Counted from the first letter of the stretch, positions 26,422-35,171 are shown. The stretch: DNA of 64,000 nt from Salinarimonas chemoclinalis (GCF_041514305.1 NZ_JBGMWH010000014.1:35066-99065), one strand, 5' to 3'. Notes: generated by a model not told the origin, from the letters alone. Made by a program: numbers and translations.

Positions 26422-26916
26422 TCAGCCGCGGCCCGCGGCGATCTCGCGCTCGCGGAAGACGAGGGGGCGCGCCGTCGGGCGGCCGGTCTTGCGGCGGGTG
26501 AGGAAGCGCGGCCGGCGGCCCGAGAGGAGCCCGTGGCGGCGGCGCTGGCGGACCTCGCCGAGCGCCAGCGGCCCGATCTGCGGGTAGGGCGCGCTCAGGC
26601 TGCCGTCGGGGTTCTGGATCATCAGCGGCAGGCCGCTCTCCTGGCCGAGCCGGCGCCACACGGCGACGATCTCTTCCTCGTCGAAGCGGCCGAGCACGGT
26701 CGCGATCTCGCCCGTGCGGGCGATCGCCGCGATCTCGAAGGCCGGCGCGCCGGCGTGCTCGTCCGCGCCGCGCTCGGCGATGCGCATGGCGAGCCCCGCG
26801 AGCCGGCCCGGGGGCACGCACAGGCCCAGCGTGTCGCAGGCGCTCTCGTCCCCGTCGTGGAGGCCGGAGCCGTCCAGGTGGACGGCTCCGGCACCGTGTG
26901 ATCTGTCCGCCATCAT
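26422..26916 (-). CDS. DUF6101 family protein
   Basis: 164-residue soluble protein. Two halves resemble each other loosely and the core LCVPPGRLAGLAMRIAERG and GRFDEEEIVAVWRRLGQ suggest a compact alpha/beta domain; the C-terminal 35 residues are very basic (RRRHGLLSGRRPRFLTRRKTG). I recognise it as the DUF6101 family of Hyphomicrobiales, with unknown function. Start may be ATG 26916 or 26913. A long + frame covers the same bases but lacks family features. Confidence 0.65.
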   Translation of the reverse strand: MMADRSHGAGAVHLDGSGLHDGDESACDTLGLCVPPGRLAGLAMRIAERGADEHAGAPAFEIAAIARTGEIATVLGRFDEEEIVAVWRRLGQESGLPLMIQNPDGSLSAPYPQIGPLALGEVRQRRRHGLLSGRRPRFLTRRKTGRPTARPLVFREREIAAGRG

Positions 26917-27195
26917 GCTCGACGCCCTGTCAGCGTTGGGTGGCCGGCGGCTTGTTCTTGGATGATCGCCGCTCGTTCCATGAGCCGATCATGCGGATGC
27001 TTCGCGTTCGGGGGCTTAAGCTTTTCGGTTAAAAGACGCTCAATCCCGGCGATGCTGAACGAATGCTTGCGGCGTTTGTGGAAAAGCGCGGCATCGACGC
27101 CGCCACGCTGGTCGCGGCGCTTGCGCCGGCCCCCCGTGGTCCCTACCTTCGTCCGGAGCGGACGTGCCGTCGCGGCCGCCGCGGACGAGACCCCG

Positions 27196-28032
27196 ATGCC
27201 CCTTTCCCCACAGACCCGCGCCGATCTCGCCTCCGCGCTGGAGGAGGCCGCCCGCGAGGCGGGCGACATCGCCCGCGGCTGGTTCCGCGAAGGCGACAAG
27301 ACCACCGCGCGGGTCTGGAACAAGGCCGGCGGCTCGCCGGTGACCGAGGCGGACGTCTCCGTCGACGCCTTCCTCAAGGTGCGGCTCTCGCAGATCCTTC
27401 CCGAGGCCGGCTGGCTCTCCGAGGAGACCCGCGACGATCCGGCGCGCCTCGACAGCCGCCTCGTCTGGATCGTCGACCCGATCGACGGCACCCGCGCCTT
27501 TCTCAACGGCATTCCGGACTGGTCGGTGGCGATCGCGCTCCTCGTCGACGGCGTGCCGACGCTGGGCGTGGTGCACGCCCCGGCGCGGGAGGGCTTCTAC
27601 GAGGCGCAGGCCGGCGCCGGCGCGCGGCTCAACGGCACGCCGATCGCGACGGGGACCCGACAGGCGCTCGCGGGTGCGAACGTCGCGGGTCCCAAGACCA
27701 TGGTCGACGCGCTCGCCCGCCGCAGCGGCCCCTTCGGCGCCGTCACCAAGGTGCCCTCCCTCGCCCTGCGGATCGCCCGGGTCGCGTCCGGCGAGCACGA
27801 CCTCGCCCTCGTGACCGCCAATGCGCGCGATTGGGATCTCGCCGCCGCCGACCTCGTTCTCGCCGAGGCGGGGGGAACGCTGTCGGATTCCGCGGGCGCC
27901 GCGCCGCTCTACAATCGGCCGGAGCCGGTGCACGGGGTCCTCGTCGCGGCCTCGCGCGCCTTGCATCCGCGCCTCGTTGAGGCCATGACGAGCGACGATA
28001 CCGACGGGCGGCGGCCCGCCGCCGCGGGCTGA
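27196..28032 (+). CDS. inositol monophosphatase-family phosphatase, CysQ-like
   Basis: 278 residues. Metal-binding motifs of the family are all present: the Glu pair in WLSEETRDD, DPIDGTRAF, and WDLAAADLVLAEAGG. Members hydrolyse 3'(2'),5'-bisphosphate nucleotides or inositol phosphates with Mg2+. It is first in the run DUF4170, DUF374, waaA, lpxK, an order conserved in Hyphomicrobiales. ATG 27196 (MPLSPQTRAD) is chosen over in-frame codons upstream because homology begins there. Confidence 0.85.
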   Translation: MPLSPQTRADLASALEEAAREAGDIARGWFREGDKTTARVWNKAGGSPVTEADVSVDAFLKVRLSQILPEAGWLSEETRDDPARLDSRLVWIVDPIDGTRAFLNGIPDWSVAIALLVDGVPTLGVVHAPAREGFYEAQAGAGARLNGTPIATGTRQALAGANVAGPKTMVDALARRSGPFGAVTKVPSLALRIARVASGEHDLALVTANARDWDLAAADLVLAEAGGTLSDSAGAAPLYNRPEPVHGVLVAASRALHPRLVEAMTSDDTDGRRPAAAG

Positions 28033-28104
28033 GCCCGCGATCGCGGCACGCCCCGTGCTTCCCGACGACCGCGAGGCCCCGTTCCCGAGCGCAACGAGAG
28101 CAGC

Positions 28105-28389
28105 ATGACCGAGATCGACACCCGCGCACCCACGCCCGCCCAGGCCGCGTCGCAGAGCGCCGCCGGCAAGGACGCGCAGCTCCTCCACCTGGTCTTCGGC
28201 GGCGAGCTGGACGCCCCCGAGCACGTCCGCTTCCGCGACCTCGACGGGCTCGACATCGTCGGCATCTACCCCGACTATGCGACGGCCTTCGCCGCCTGGA
28301 AGGGGAAGGCACAGGCGACCGTCGACAACGCGCACATGCGCTACTTCATCGTCCATCTGCATCGCCTGCTCGAGCCGCCGGTCGGCTGA
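28105..28389 (+). CDS. DUF4170 protein
   Basis: 94 residues. The domain starts at QLLHLVFGGEL and includes the FRDLDGLDIVGIYPDYATAF-type core and HMRYFIVHLHRLLEP. The family is small, soluble and of unknown function, but regularly sits between the CysQ-like gene and the lipid A genes in this order, so a link with envelope assembly is likely by association only. ACGAGAG precedes ATG 28105. Confidence 0.8.
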   Translation: MTEIDTRAPTPAQAASQSAAGKDAQLLHLVFGGELDAPEHVRFRDLDGLDIVGIYPDYATAFAAWKGKAQATVDNAHMRYFIVHLHRLLEPPVG

Positions 28390-28419
28390 ACGACGGGCGG
28401 GCCGGGAAAAGTCACGGGC

Positions 28420-29160
28420 ATGTCCCTCCTCAAGCGCATCGGCAGGCATCCGCGTGTCCAAGCCGCGGCGGGCTTCGCCTTCGCGCGCTATCTCGGGCTC
28501 GTGCGCCTGACCAACCGCTTCACGATGGACCCGCCGGACGCGCACGCGCGCGTCGGGCCGTTGATGCCCGTCATCGCGGCGATGTGGCACGGCCAGCACT
28601 TCCTGGTGCACCTCGCCAGGCGGCCGCAGGACCCGACCGCCTGCCTCGTCTCGCGCTCCGGCGACGGCGAACTGAACGCGATCGCGCTCGAGCATCTGGG
28701 CGTGCGGCCGATTCGCGGCTCGGGCGATCGTGGGCGCGGGCGGGTGCGCGAGAAGGGCGGCGCGCAGGCCATGCGCGCCATGCTGCGCGCGCTCGCGGGC
28801 GGCGAGAGCGTGGTGATGACCGCCGACGTTCCGAAGATCGCGCGCCGGGCGGGCGAGGGCATCGTCACCCTGGCGCGGCTCTCGGGCCGGCCGATCGTCC
28901 CCGTCGCGGTGGTGACGAGCCGGCGCAAGGTCTTCGACAGCTGGGACCGCGCGGCGCTCGGCCTCCCCTTCGGGCGCGGGGCCATCGTCATCGGCGACCC
29001 CGTCTACGTGGCGCGCGACGCCGGGCCGGATGCGATCGAGGCCGCGCGGCGCGCCGTGGAGGCGGGCCTCGACGGAGTCCACGCCCGCGCCTACGCGCTG
29101 ATCGGTGCGGCGGACCCGGGCGGCGCGTTGCGCGCGGAGCCCTCGGGAGGCGGCGCATGA
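28420..29160 (+). CDS. DUF374 lysophospholipid acyltransferase-like protein (LpxJ-like)
   Basis: 246 residues. The N-terminal part has a hydrophobic stretch, then AMWHGQHFL and LVSRSGDGE, followed by GSGDRGRGR and the ADVPKIARRAGEG segment; together these are the conserved acyl-acceptor motifs of the DUF374 acyltransferases. In Helicobacter and Campylobacter the related LpxJ adds a secondary acyl chain to a lipid A precursor. Its position before waaA and lpxK, with a 4-base overlap to waaA, supports a lipid A role. The acyl donor and site are not visible. Confidence 0.78.
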   Translation: MSLLKRIGRHPRVQAAAGFAFARYLGLVRLTNRFTMDPPDAHARVGPLMPVIAAMWHGQHFLVHLARRPQDPTACLVSRSGDGELNAIALEHLGVRPIRGSGDRGRGRVREKGGAQAMRAMLRALAGGESVVMTADVPKIARRAGEGIVTLARLSGRPIVPVAVVTSRRKVFDSWDRAALGLPFGRGAIVIGDPVYVARDAGPDAIEAARRAVEAGLDGVHARAYALIGAADPGGALRAEPSGGGA

Positions 29161-30449
29161 AGCGAGGCTCTCCGCTGCTGGCGGGTTACCGCCTGGGCGT
29201 GTCGCTGCTGACGCCCGCGGCCGCGGGGCTGCTGCTGTGGCGGCGCGGCAAGGGCAAGGAGGACCCCGAGCGCCTCGGCGAGCGGCGCGGCCATCCCGGT
29301 CGCTCGCGGCCCGAAGGCCCGCTCGCCTGGCTCCACGGCGCCTCGATCGGCGAGACGCTGGCGATCCTCCCCCTCGTCGAGCGGCTGACGCGCCGCGGCG
29401 TCGCCGTCCTCGTGACCTCGGGCACGCGGACCTCGGCGCAGCTCGTGGCGCGGCGCCTGCCGCCGGGCGCGATCCATCAGTTCGTGCCCCTCGACGTGCC
29501 GCTCTACGTCAAGCGCTTCCTCGACCATTGGCGGCCCGATCTCGCGCTCTTCGCCGAATCGGAGCTGTGGCCGAACTTCGTCCATGCGCTCGATCGGCGC
29601 GGCATCCCCCTCGTCCTGGTCAACGGGCGGCTCTCCGAGCGCTCCTTCCGGCGCTGGATGCGTGCGCCGAAGGCGGCGGAGGCGATCCTGTCGCGCTTCG
29701 CCTTCTGCCTCGCGCAGACGCAGGCGGACGCGGAGCGCCTGGCGCGGCTCGGCGCGCCGCGGGTCGCGGTTGCGGGGAACCTCAAGTTCGATTCGCCCGC
29801 GCCGCCCGCGGATCCGCGCACGGTGGCGAGCCTCCAGGCGCTCACCGCCGGGCGTCCGATCTGGATGGCGGCCTCGACGCATCCGGGCGAGGAGGAGATG
29901 GCGATCGCGGTGCACCGCGCGCTGTCCAAGCGCTACCCGAGCCTCCTGACCATCGTGGCGCCGCGCCATCCCGACCGCGGTCCGGACATCGCGGCGACGG
30001 CGCTCGAATCGGGCCTCGTCGCCGTGCGGCGGGCGGACGGGATGCAGCCGGACCGGTCGGTGGATCTCTACGTCGCCGACACGATCGGCGAGCTCGGCCT
30101 GTTCTATCGCCTCGCGCCGGTCGTGTTCATGGGCGGCTCGCTCGTGCCGCACGGGGGGCAGAACCCGATCGAGCCGGCGAAGCTCGGCGCGGCGATCCTG
30201 CACGGAACGCACGTGCACAACTTCACCGACGTGTACGCCGCAATCGACCGCGCCCGCGGCGCGCTGCCGGTCGAGGACGCGCGCGCGCTCGCGGCGGCGC
30301 TGGTCCAGCTCCTGTCGGACCCGGGGCGCATGCGCACGATGGGGCGCGCCGGCACGGCGGCGGTCGATGCCCTCGGCGGGGCGCTGGAGCGCACGATTCG
30401 GGCGATCGACCCGTTCCTCGTCGATCTGCGCGCGGGCGCGTCCGGCTGA
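29157..30449 (+). CDS. waaA: Kdo transferase
   Basis: 430-residue inner-membrane GT-B glycosyltransferase that adds 3-deoxy-D-manno-octulosonic acid to lipid IVA. The N-terminal membrane anchor (YRLGVSLLTPAAAGLLL) is followed by WLHGASIGETLA, the FAESELWPNF motif with catalytic Glu, GRLSERSFRRW, and the CMP-Kdo-binding half with GNLKFD, APRHPDR and GGQNPIEPAK. ATG 29157 overlaps the previous stop (ATGA); its stop overlaps lpxK. Confidence 0.93.
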   Translation: MKRGSPLLAGYRLGVSLLTPAAAGLLLWRRGKGKEDPERLGERRGHPGRSRPEGPLAWLHGASIGETLAILPLVERLTRRGVAVLVTSGTRTSAQLVARRLPPGAIHQFVPLDVPLYVKRFLDHWRPDLALFAESELWPNFVHALDRRGIPLVLVNGRLSERSFRRWMRAPKAAEAILSRFAFCLAQTQADAERLARLGAPRVAVAGNLKFDSPAPPADPRTVASLQALTAGRPIWMAASTHPGEEEMAIAVHRALSKRYPSLLTIVAPRHPDRGPDIAATALESGLVAVRRADGMQPDRSVDLYVADTIGELGLFYRLAPVVFMGGSLVPHGGQNPIEPAKLGAAILHGTHVHNFTDVYAAIDRARGALPVEDARALAAALVQLLSDPGRMRTMGRAGTAAVDALGGALERTIRAIDPFLVDLRAGASG

Positions 30450-31441
30450 TGCGGGCGCCGGGCTTCTGGACGGCGGGCACGCCGAGCCTCCCCGCCCGCC
30501 TGCTGGCGCCCGCCGGCGCCCTGTACGGTGCCGTCGCCGCCCGGCGGATGGCGCGGGACGGTGCGCGCGCGGGCCTCCTTGTGATCTGCGTGGGCAACTT
30601 CACCGCGGGCGGCGCCGGCAAGACGCCGACCGCCGTGGCCCTCGCCGCCCTCCTCGTCGAGAACGGCTTCTCGCCGGCCTTCCTGACGCGCGGGCACGGC
30701 GGGCGGGCGCGCGCGCCGCTCCTCGTCGATCCCGCCCGCCACGACCATCGCGCGGTGGGCGACGAGGCGTTGCTCCTCGCCCGCGCCCGGCCGACGATCG
30801 TCTCGCCGGACCGCGTCGTCGGCGCCGCGATGGCCGCCGAGGCGGGGGCCGACGCGATCGTCATGGACGACGGCCTGCAGAATCCCGCGCTCGCCAAGGA
30901 CCTCGCCTTCGCCGTCGTGGACGGCGAGACCGGAGTCGGCAACGGGCTGTGCCTGCCCGCGGGGCCGCTGCGCGCGCCGCTCGCCGCGCAATGGCCGCGG
31001 GTCGACGCGCTCGTGCTGATGGGTCGCGGCGCGGCCGGTGCACGGCTGGCGGAGGAGGCCCGCGCACGTGGCAAGCCCGTCTTCCAGGCGCGACTCGCTC
31101 CGGACCCGGTGGTGGGCGAGCGGCTCGACGGTGCGCGCGTCCTCGCCTTCGCCGGGATAGGCCGGCCGGAGAAGTTCTTCCGAACGCTCGAGGATTGCGG
31201 CGCGAGCGTCGTCGAGCGCGTCGCCCTTCCCGACCACCATGTCTACCGCCGCGGCGAGGCGGAGGCGCTCCTCGACCATGCCCGCGCCCGCGGGCTGGTG
31301 CCGATCACGACCGAGAAGGACGCGGCTCGCCTCCCGGCGCTGGAGGGGCTCCTCGCGCTGCCGGTCGCGGCGCGGTTCGAGGACGTCGAGGGCGTACGGG
31401 CGCTGCTCGCCGCGCGCCTGCGCGTCGCGACGTCGGTCTAG
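30449..31441 (+). CDS. lpxK: tetraacyldisaccharide 4'-kinase
   Basis: 330-residue membrane-associated kinase that phosphorylates the lipid A disaccharide at 4'. Visible features: the N-terminal amphipathic region, Walker A NFTAGGAGKTPT (about 50-60), TRGHGGRA, VGDEALLLA, DDGLQNPAL with catalytic Asp, and ITTEKDAARLP. It starts in a TGATG overlap with waaA. The 3' end overlaps the convergent DUF2093 gene by 4 bases. Confidence 0.93.
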   Translation: MRAPGFWTAGTPSLPARLLAPAGALYGAVAARRMARDGARAGLLVICVGNFTAGGAGKTPTAVALAALLVENGFSPAFLTRGHGGRARAPLLVDPARHDHRAVGDEALLLARARPTIVSPDRVVGAAMAAEAGADAIVMDDGLQNPALAKDLAFAVVDGETGVGNGLCLPAGPLRAPLAAQWPRVDALVLMGRGAAGARLAEEARARGKPVFQARLAPDPVVGERLDGARVLAFAGIGRPEKFFRTLEDCGASVVERVALPDHHVYRRGEAEALLDHARARGLVPITTEKDAARLPALEGLLALPVAARFEDVEGVRALLAARLRVATSV

Positions 31442-31665
31442 CCCTCCGCCGGGGGGGCGTTCTTCGCGTAGCCGAGACGCACCAGCGCCGCCTGAGGGCT
31501 CGCGTAGGCTTCCTGGCGCGGGACGCTCCAGTAGCGCAGCCGCTCGAGCGGGATCGCCTCTCCGGTCACGCCGCAGCGCACGAAGGTACCGGGCTTCACC
31601 ACGCGGAAGCTCGAATCCAGGTACTCGACCTCCGCCTCGCCGCCCGGCCGCTCGATCTTGTTCAT
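31438..31665 (-). CDS. DUF2093 protein
   Basis: 75 residues from ATG 31665 (MNKIERPGGEAEVEYLD). The short beta-rich body with VKPGTFVRCGVTG and LRYWSVPRQEAY identifies DUF2093, a function-unknown family regularly found next to lpxK in Hyphomicrobiales. Its tail overlaps the lpxK stop on the opposite strand. Confidence 0.82.
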   Translation of the reverse strand: MNKIERPGGEAEVEYLDSSFRVVKPGTFVRCGVTGEAIPLERLRYWSVPRQEAYASPQAALVRLGYAKNAPPAEG

Positions 31666-31761
31666 CGCGTCATCCGTTCCGCGGGCGGGGGGGCCCGCCG
31701 CTCCTCGGAGCAATAGCGGAAACCCGGGTGCGGGTTCAACTCGGCGCCGCAGGCGGGCGGA

Positions 31762-32874
31762 CTACCTCCCGCCACCCTCCAGCATCCGCGAGAGCACCTT
31801 GGCCGTGTAGTCGACCATCGGCACGATGCGCGCGTAGTTGAGCCGCGTCGGGCCGATGACGCCGAGCACGCCGACGATCTTCTGCCCGCCGTCGCGGAAG
31901 GGCGCGGCGACGAGGGAGGAGCCCGACAGCGAGAACAGCTTGTTCTCCGAGCCGATGAAGATGCGCACGCCCTCGCCCGCCTCGGCGCGGCCGAGCAGGT
32001 CGATCACGTCGGTCTGGGTCTCGAGGTCCTCGAACAGGAGACGGATGCGCTCCAGGTCCTCGAGCGCCTGCAGGTCGGCGAGCAGGTTCGCCTGGCCGCG
32101 CACGATCAGGTGGCGCTCGACGGCGCCCTCCGTGGGCAGCGCCACGCCCGCCTCGATCAGCCGGGCGGTGAGCGCGTCGAGCTCGCGCTCCATCGCCTCG
32201 CGCAGGGCGCGGGTCTCGTCGCGGACCTCCGCGAGCGTCTTGCCGCGGATGCGCGCGTTGAGGAAGTTCGCGGCCTCGGTCAGGGCCGAGGCCGGCAGGC
32301 CCGGGGGCAGGTCGAGCAGGCGGTTCTCGACCGAGCCGTCCTCCGAGACCAGGACGACGAGGGCGCGGGCGGGGTCGAGGCGCACGAACTCGATGTGCTT
32401 GAGCCGCGGGTCCTGCTTCGAGGTGACGACGACGCCCGCCCCGCGCGAGAGGCCCGAGAGCATGGCGGAGGCTTCCGCGAGCGCGCTCTCGAAGTCGCGC
32501 GCCTGCGCGGCCGCGCGCATCTGCGCCTCGATGTTGCCGCGCTCCTCGAGCGAGAGGTCGCCGAGTTCGAGCATGGCGTCGACGAAGAAGCGCAGGCCCG
32601 TCTCCGTCGGCAGCCGCCCGGCGGAGGTGTGCGGCGCGAAGATCAGGCCGGCCTGCTCGAGGTCGGCCATCACGTTGCGCACGGAGGCCGGCGAGAGCGG
32701 CGCGTGGAGAAGCTTGGAGATGTTGCGCGAGCCCACCGGCTCGCCGGTGGCGAGGTAGCTCTCGACGATCTGCCGGAAGATCTCGCGCGAGCGCTCGTTG
32801 AGTTCGGTCAGCGCCTGCGCCTGGCCGGGAGGACGGCCGACGAGGTCGGCGCGGGATGGGCTCTCGCCTGTCAT
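31762..32874 (-). CDS. hrcA: heat-inducible transcription repressor HrcA
   Basis: 370 residues. The winged-helix N-terminus (LNERSREIFRQIVESYL, GEPVGSRNISKLL, SVRNVMADLEQAGLI, HTSAGRLPTETGLRFFVD) binds CIRCE operators; the GAF-like middle and the dimerisation part ending MVDYTAKVLSRMLE complete the protein. HrcA represses groESL and related chaperone genes until heat shock. ATG 32874 gives the usual length; ATG 32919 would start inside an inverted repeat and add 15 residues. grpE, often next to hrcA, is not here. Confidence 0.92.
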   Translation of the reverse strand: MTGESPSRADLVGRPPGQAQALTELNERSREIFRQIVESYLATGEPVGSRNISKLLHAPLSPASVRNVMADLEQAGLIFAPHTSAGRLPTETGLRFFVDAMLELGDLSLEERGNIEAQMRAAAQARDFESALAEASAMLSGLSRGAGVVVTSKQDPRLKHIEFVRLDPARALVVLVSEDGSVENRLLDLPPGLPASALTEAANFLNARIRGKTLAEVRDETRALREAMERELDALTARLIEAGVALPTEGAVERHLIVRGQANLLADLQALEDLERIRLLFEDLETQTDVIDLLGRAEAGEGVRIFIGSENKLFSLSGSSLVAAPFRDGGQKIVGVLGVIGPTRLNYARIVPMVDYTAKVLSRMLEGGGR

Positions 32875-32894
32875 CGCGAGTGATCTTGCATCTG

Positions 32895-32922
32895 ATCGTG
32901 CATGGTGTCGGTCATGCACGAT
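32895..32922. promoter_or_regulatory. perfect 10-bp inverted repeat before hrcA
   Basis: ATCGTGCATG, 8-base spacer, CATGCACGAT. It lies 21-48 bases before the hrcA start codon. The sequence differs from the CIRCE consensus (TTAGCACTC-N9-GAGTGCTAA), so it is another operator or an mRNA hairpin that could influence translation. Confidence 0.5.
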
Positions 32923-32973
32923 TATGTGACCCGCCCCTCGCCCATGCGCAAGCGGCGGATCGGCGCGGTCGCG

Positions 32974-33813
32974 TCAGTTCGAGGCGCGCCGTGCCACCCC
33001 ACCGCCGTCGATCGACACCCGCGAGGCCTCGATGATGCTCATGCCGATCTGCGTGCGCACCTCGATTCGCATCGGCAGCAGCACGCCCCCCGCGTCCACC
33101 GGGGCGAGCCAGACCGCCATGTCGCGGTTGTCCTCCATGAAGCGCACGGCCTCCTTGCCCTGGCGATGGCCCGAGACGGCGCGGAAGCGCGCCGTGCAGA
33201 TCAGCACGGGGCCGGAATAGCCCGGCTTGTCGAGGTCGCGCGTGCCGCCGTAGCTCAGCACGATGTCGAAGCGCGAGGCGCCGTCGAACACCGGCAGGGT
33301 GCGCTCGCACTGGCCCGGGTCGGTCGGCGCGAGTCGCCCGCGCGCGGGGAAGAGAAAGGCGCTCACCGGGTCGACCACGCCGCGGCGATGGGCGGAGCGC
33401 ACCGGCACCCGGTCGGGGTGCTCGGGGAGCGGGGGCAGGATCTCGACCGCCGAGACCGCGCCGCCGGAGAGGCCCATGCGCACGGTCCGGCTCGCGCGGC
33501 TCGACGCCGAATTCACCGCGAAGCTCGCGGGCGTCACCCGCTCGCCGTCGACGCGGCCCGTCGCGGTGGCCGCCCCGCGCCCGTCGGTGATCAGGCCCGC
33601 GAGCCCGACCAGGCGGGCCTGGACGGAAATCTCGTAGCGTCGCCCGTCGGAGGCGGACGTGACGTCCGCCTCGCCGATGGGAAATCCCGCGAGCCAGATG
33701 CCGTAGGTGGCGTCGAAGGACGAGCCGCTCGCGGCGGCCCCGCCCGGTGACGCGGCGAGGGCCGCCCCGAAGGCGGCGGCGAGCAGGGCTTGTGCGAGGC
33801 GGCGCGCGCGCAT
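32974..33813 (-). CDS. DUF3108 periplasmic protein
   Basis: 279 residues from ATG 33813. Signal peptide MRARRLAQALLAAAFG ends near GAAASGS. The mature protein starts with FDATYGIWLAGFPIGEADV and ends with WLAPVDAGGVLLPMRIEVRTQIGM, the beta-sheet pattern of DUF3108. The family is exported, of unknown function, and in this order usually lies divergent to rpmB as here. Two cysteines (QCERTLP and ICTARF) could form a disulfide. Confidence 0.82.
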   Translation of the reverse strand: MRARRLAQALLAAAFGAALAASPGGAAASGSSFDATYGIWLAGFPIGEADVTSASDGRRYEISVQARLVGLAGLITDGRGAATATGRVDGERVTPASFAVNSASSRASRTVRMGLSGGAVSAVEILPPLPEHPDRVPVRSAHRRGVVDPVSAFLFPARGRLAPTDPGQCERTLPVFDGASRFDIVLSYGGTRDLDKPGYSGPVLICTARFRAVSGHRQGKEAVRFMEDNRDMAVWLAPVDAGGVLLPMRIEVRTQIGMSIIEASRVSIDGGGVARRASN

Positions 33814-33951
33814 GGCGTTTCCTTGGGTCCCGTCGGGTCCCGTCGGCGCCGGGAGCCGGCGCACGACGTCGTCGTGAGAGGCTCCCCGGCGAATCGGGCG
33901 TTGTCGAGGCGATCTCGACCATCGAGCCGGAAGGTTAACGCTCTCCTATCC

Positions 33952-33981
33952 TTGACGCGCCGGGGGCTTTGCGCCTATAGG
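33952..33981 (+). promoter_or_regulatory. sigma-70-type promoter of rpmB
   Basis: TTGACG (33952-33957) and TATAGG (33976-33981), spaced 18 bases, about 115 bases before the rpmB start. The element resembles other alphaproteobacterial ribosomal-protein promoters. Confidence 0.65.
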
Positions 33982-34095
33982 CTCCAACCTTCCAGGGACA
34001 CCGGTGTCCGGTCGCCCCGCATCGGCGCGCGTCGCGCGCGGGAGCGTGGGGGAGAGACGCGGCCGCACCTCATCGACGATAGGACGTAAGAGATC

Positions 34096-34395
34096 ATGTC
34101 GCGCCGTTGCGAACTGACCGGCAAGGCCGTTCTGACCGGCCACCTCGTGAGCCACTCGAACCGCAAGACGAAGCGCCGCTTCCTGCCCAACCTCGTCAAC
34201 GTGACGCTCCAGTCCGACGCGCTGGGCCGCTCGGTGCGCATGCGCATCTCGGCCGCCGCGCTGCGCACGGTCGAGCATCGCGGCGGGCTCGACGCCTTCC
34301 TCGCCAAGGCGAAGGACGTGGAGCTGTCGCAGACGGCGCTCGGCGTGAAGCGCGAGATCGCGAAGAAGCAGATGGCGGACGCCGCCGCCGGCTGA
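34096..34395 (+). CDS. rpmB: 50S ribosomal protein L28
   Basis: 99 residues. MSRRCELTGKAVLTGHLVSH, NRKTKRRFLPNL and the closing VEHRGGLDAFL region are diagnostic of L28, which binds 23S rRNA in the large subunit. It has the longer alphaproteobacterial C-terminus. A good promoter lies in the 282-base gap upstream. The transporter gene follows 92 bases later in the same direction. Confidence 0.95.
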   Translation: MSRRCELTGKAVLTGHLVSHSNRKTKRRFLPNLVNVTLQSDALGRSVRMRISAAALRTVEHRGGLDAFLAKAKDVELSQTALGVKREIAKKQMADAAAG

Positions 34396-34487
34396 CCCGC
34401 GGCCCACGTTCCATCTCTCGCCGAGACGACATCGACGGGCGGCCTCGCGGTCGCCCTTCGCCGTTTCCAGCATCCGAAGGCCCGCCC

Positions 34488-35123
34488 ATGTCCGCCCTGC
34501 GCAGCGACGACCGCAGCCCGATGCTCCTCGCCGTCGCGGCGATGGCGCTCGTGGTGGTCGCCTCGAACATCCTCGTGCAGCACCCGATCCAGGCCTTCGG
34601 CCTGCAGGACTGGCTGACCTGGGGCGCCTTCACCTATCCCTTCGCCTTCCTGGTGACCGACCTCGCCAACCGCCGCTTCGGCCCCGCCGGCGCACGCCGG
34701 GTGGTCTATGCCGGCTTCGCGCTGGCGGTGGCGCTGTCGATCTATTTCGCGACGCCGCGGATCGCGATCGCGTCGGGCGTCGCCTTCCTCTCGGCCCAGC
34801 TCCTCGACGTGGCGATCTTCAACGGGCTGCGCGCAAAGGCCTGGTGGATCGCGCCGCTCACCTCCTCGGTGCTGGCATCGGCGCTCGACACGGCGATCTT
34901 CTTCTCCCTCGCCTTCCATTGCGGGCCCGTCCTCGGCGACACGACGATCACCGGGATGCTCGGCGTCGTCGGTATCGCCGACGACTGCATCGCGCTGCCC
35001 TGGCAGACGCTGGCGCTCGCCGACTGGACGGTGAAGCTCGCCGTCGCCGCGGTCGCGCTCGTGCCCTACGGCGCGCTCGTCTCGCGCATGCGCCGGTGGG
35101 AGGACGTCCACGGCGCGGCGTGA
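34488..35123 (+). CDS. queuosine precursor transporter, YhhQ/VUT family
   Basis: 211-residue inner-membrane protein with about six membrane segments. The family signatures are WLTWGAFTYPFAFLVTDLANRRFG near the N-terminus and SSVLASALDTAIFFSLAF in the middle, with an acidic DDC pocket further on. YhhQ in E. coli imports queuosine precursors (preQ0/preQ1) for tRNA modification. I see no preQ1 riboswitch-like pseudoknot in the short gap after rpmB. Confidence 0.85.
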   Translation: MSALRSDDRSPMLLAVAAMALVVVASNILVQHPIQAFGLQDWLTWGAFTYPFAFLVTDLANRRFGPAGARRVVYAGFALAVALSIYFATPRIAIASGVAFLSAQLLDVAIFNGLRAKAWWIAPLTSSVLASALDTAIFFSLAFHCGPVLGDTTITGMLGVVGIADDCIALPWQTLALADWTVKLAVAAVALVPYGALVSRMRRWEDVHGAA

Positions 35124-35171
35124 GGCGCCACCTCCCCACTGGTCCCCGCGGGGAGGAAGCAGCGCGGGCGT

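Noticed and set aside
22585..26901. 1438-codon + frame spanning pepF, the ABC-F gene and the DUF6101 gene
   Set aside because: It crosses three real genes in different orientations and has no recognisable domain.
26282..26901. + strand frame beginning VDEDPVPPTDAAP in the gap before the DUF6101 gene
   Set aside because: The first 45 codons are not obviously unnatural, but the rest is antisense to the DUF6101 gene and has no family match. I could not decide on a true small gene in 26282-26421, so it is not annotated.
32895..32922. CIRCE element before hrcA
   Set aside because: The arms ATCGTGCATG/CATGCACGAT and the spacer of 8 do not match TTAGCACTC-N9-GAGTGCTAA.
34396..34487. preQ1 riboswitch before the queuosine-precursor transporter
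   Set aside because: The 92-base gap lacks the short A-rich pseudoknot pattern of preQ1 aptamers.
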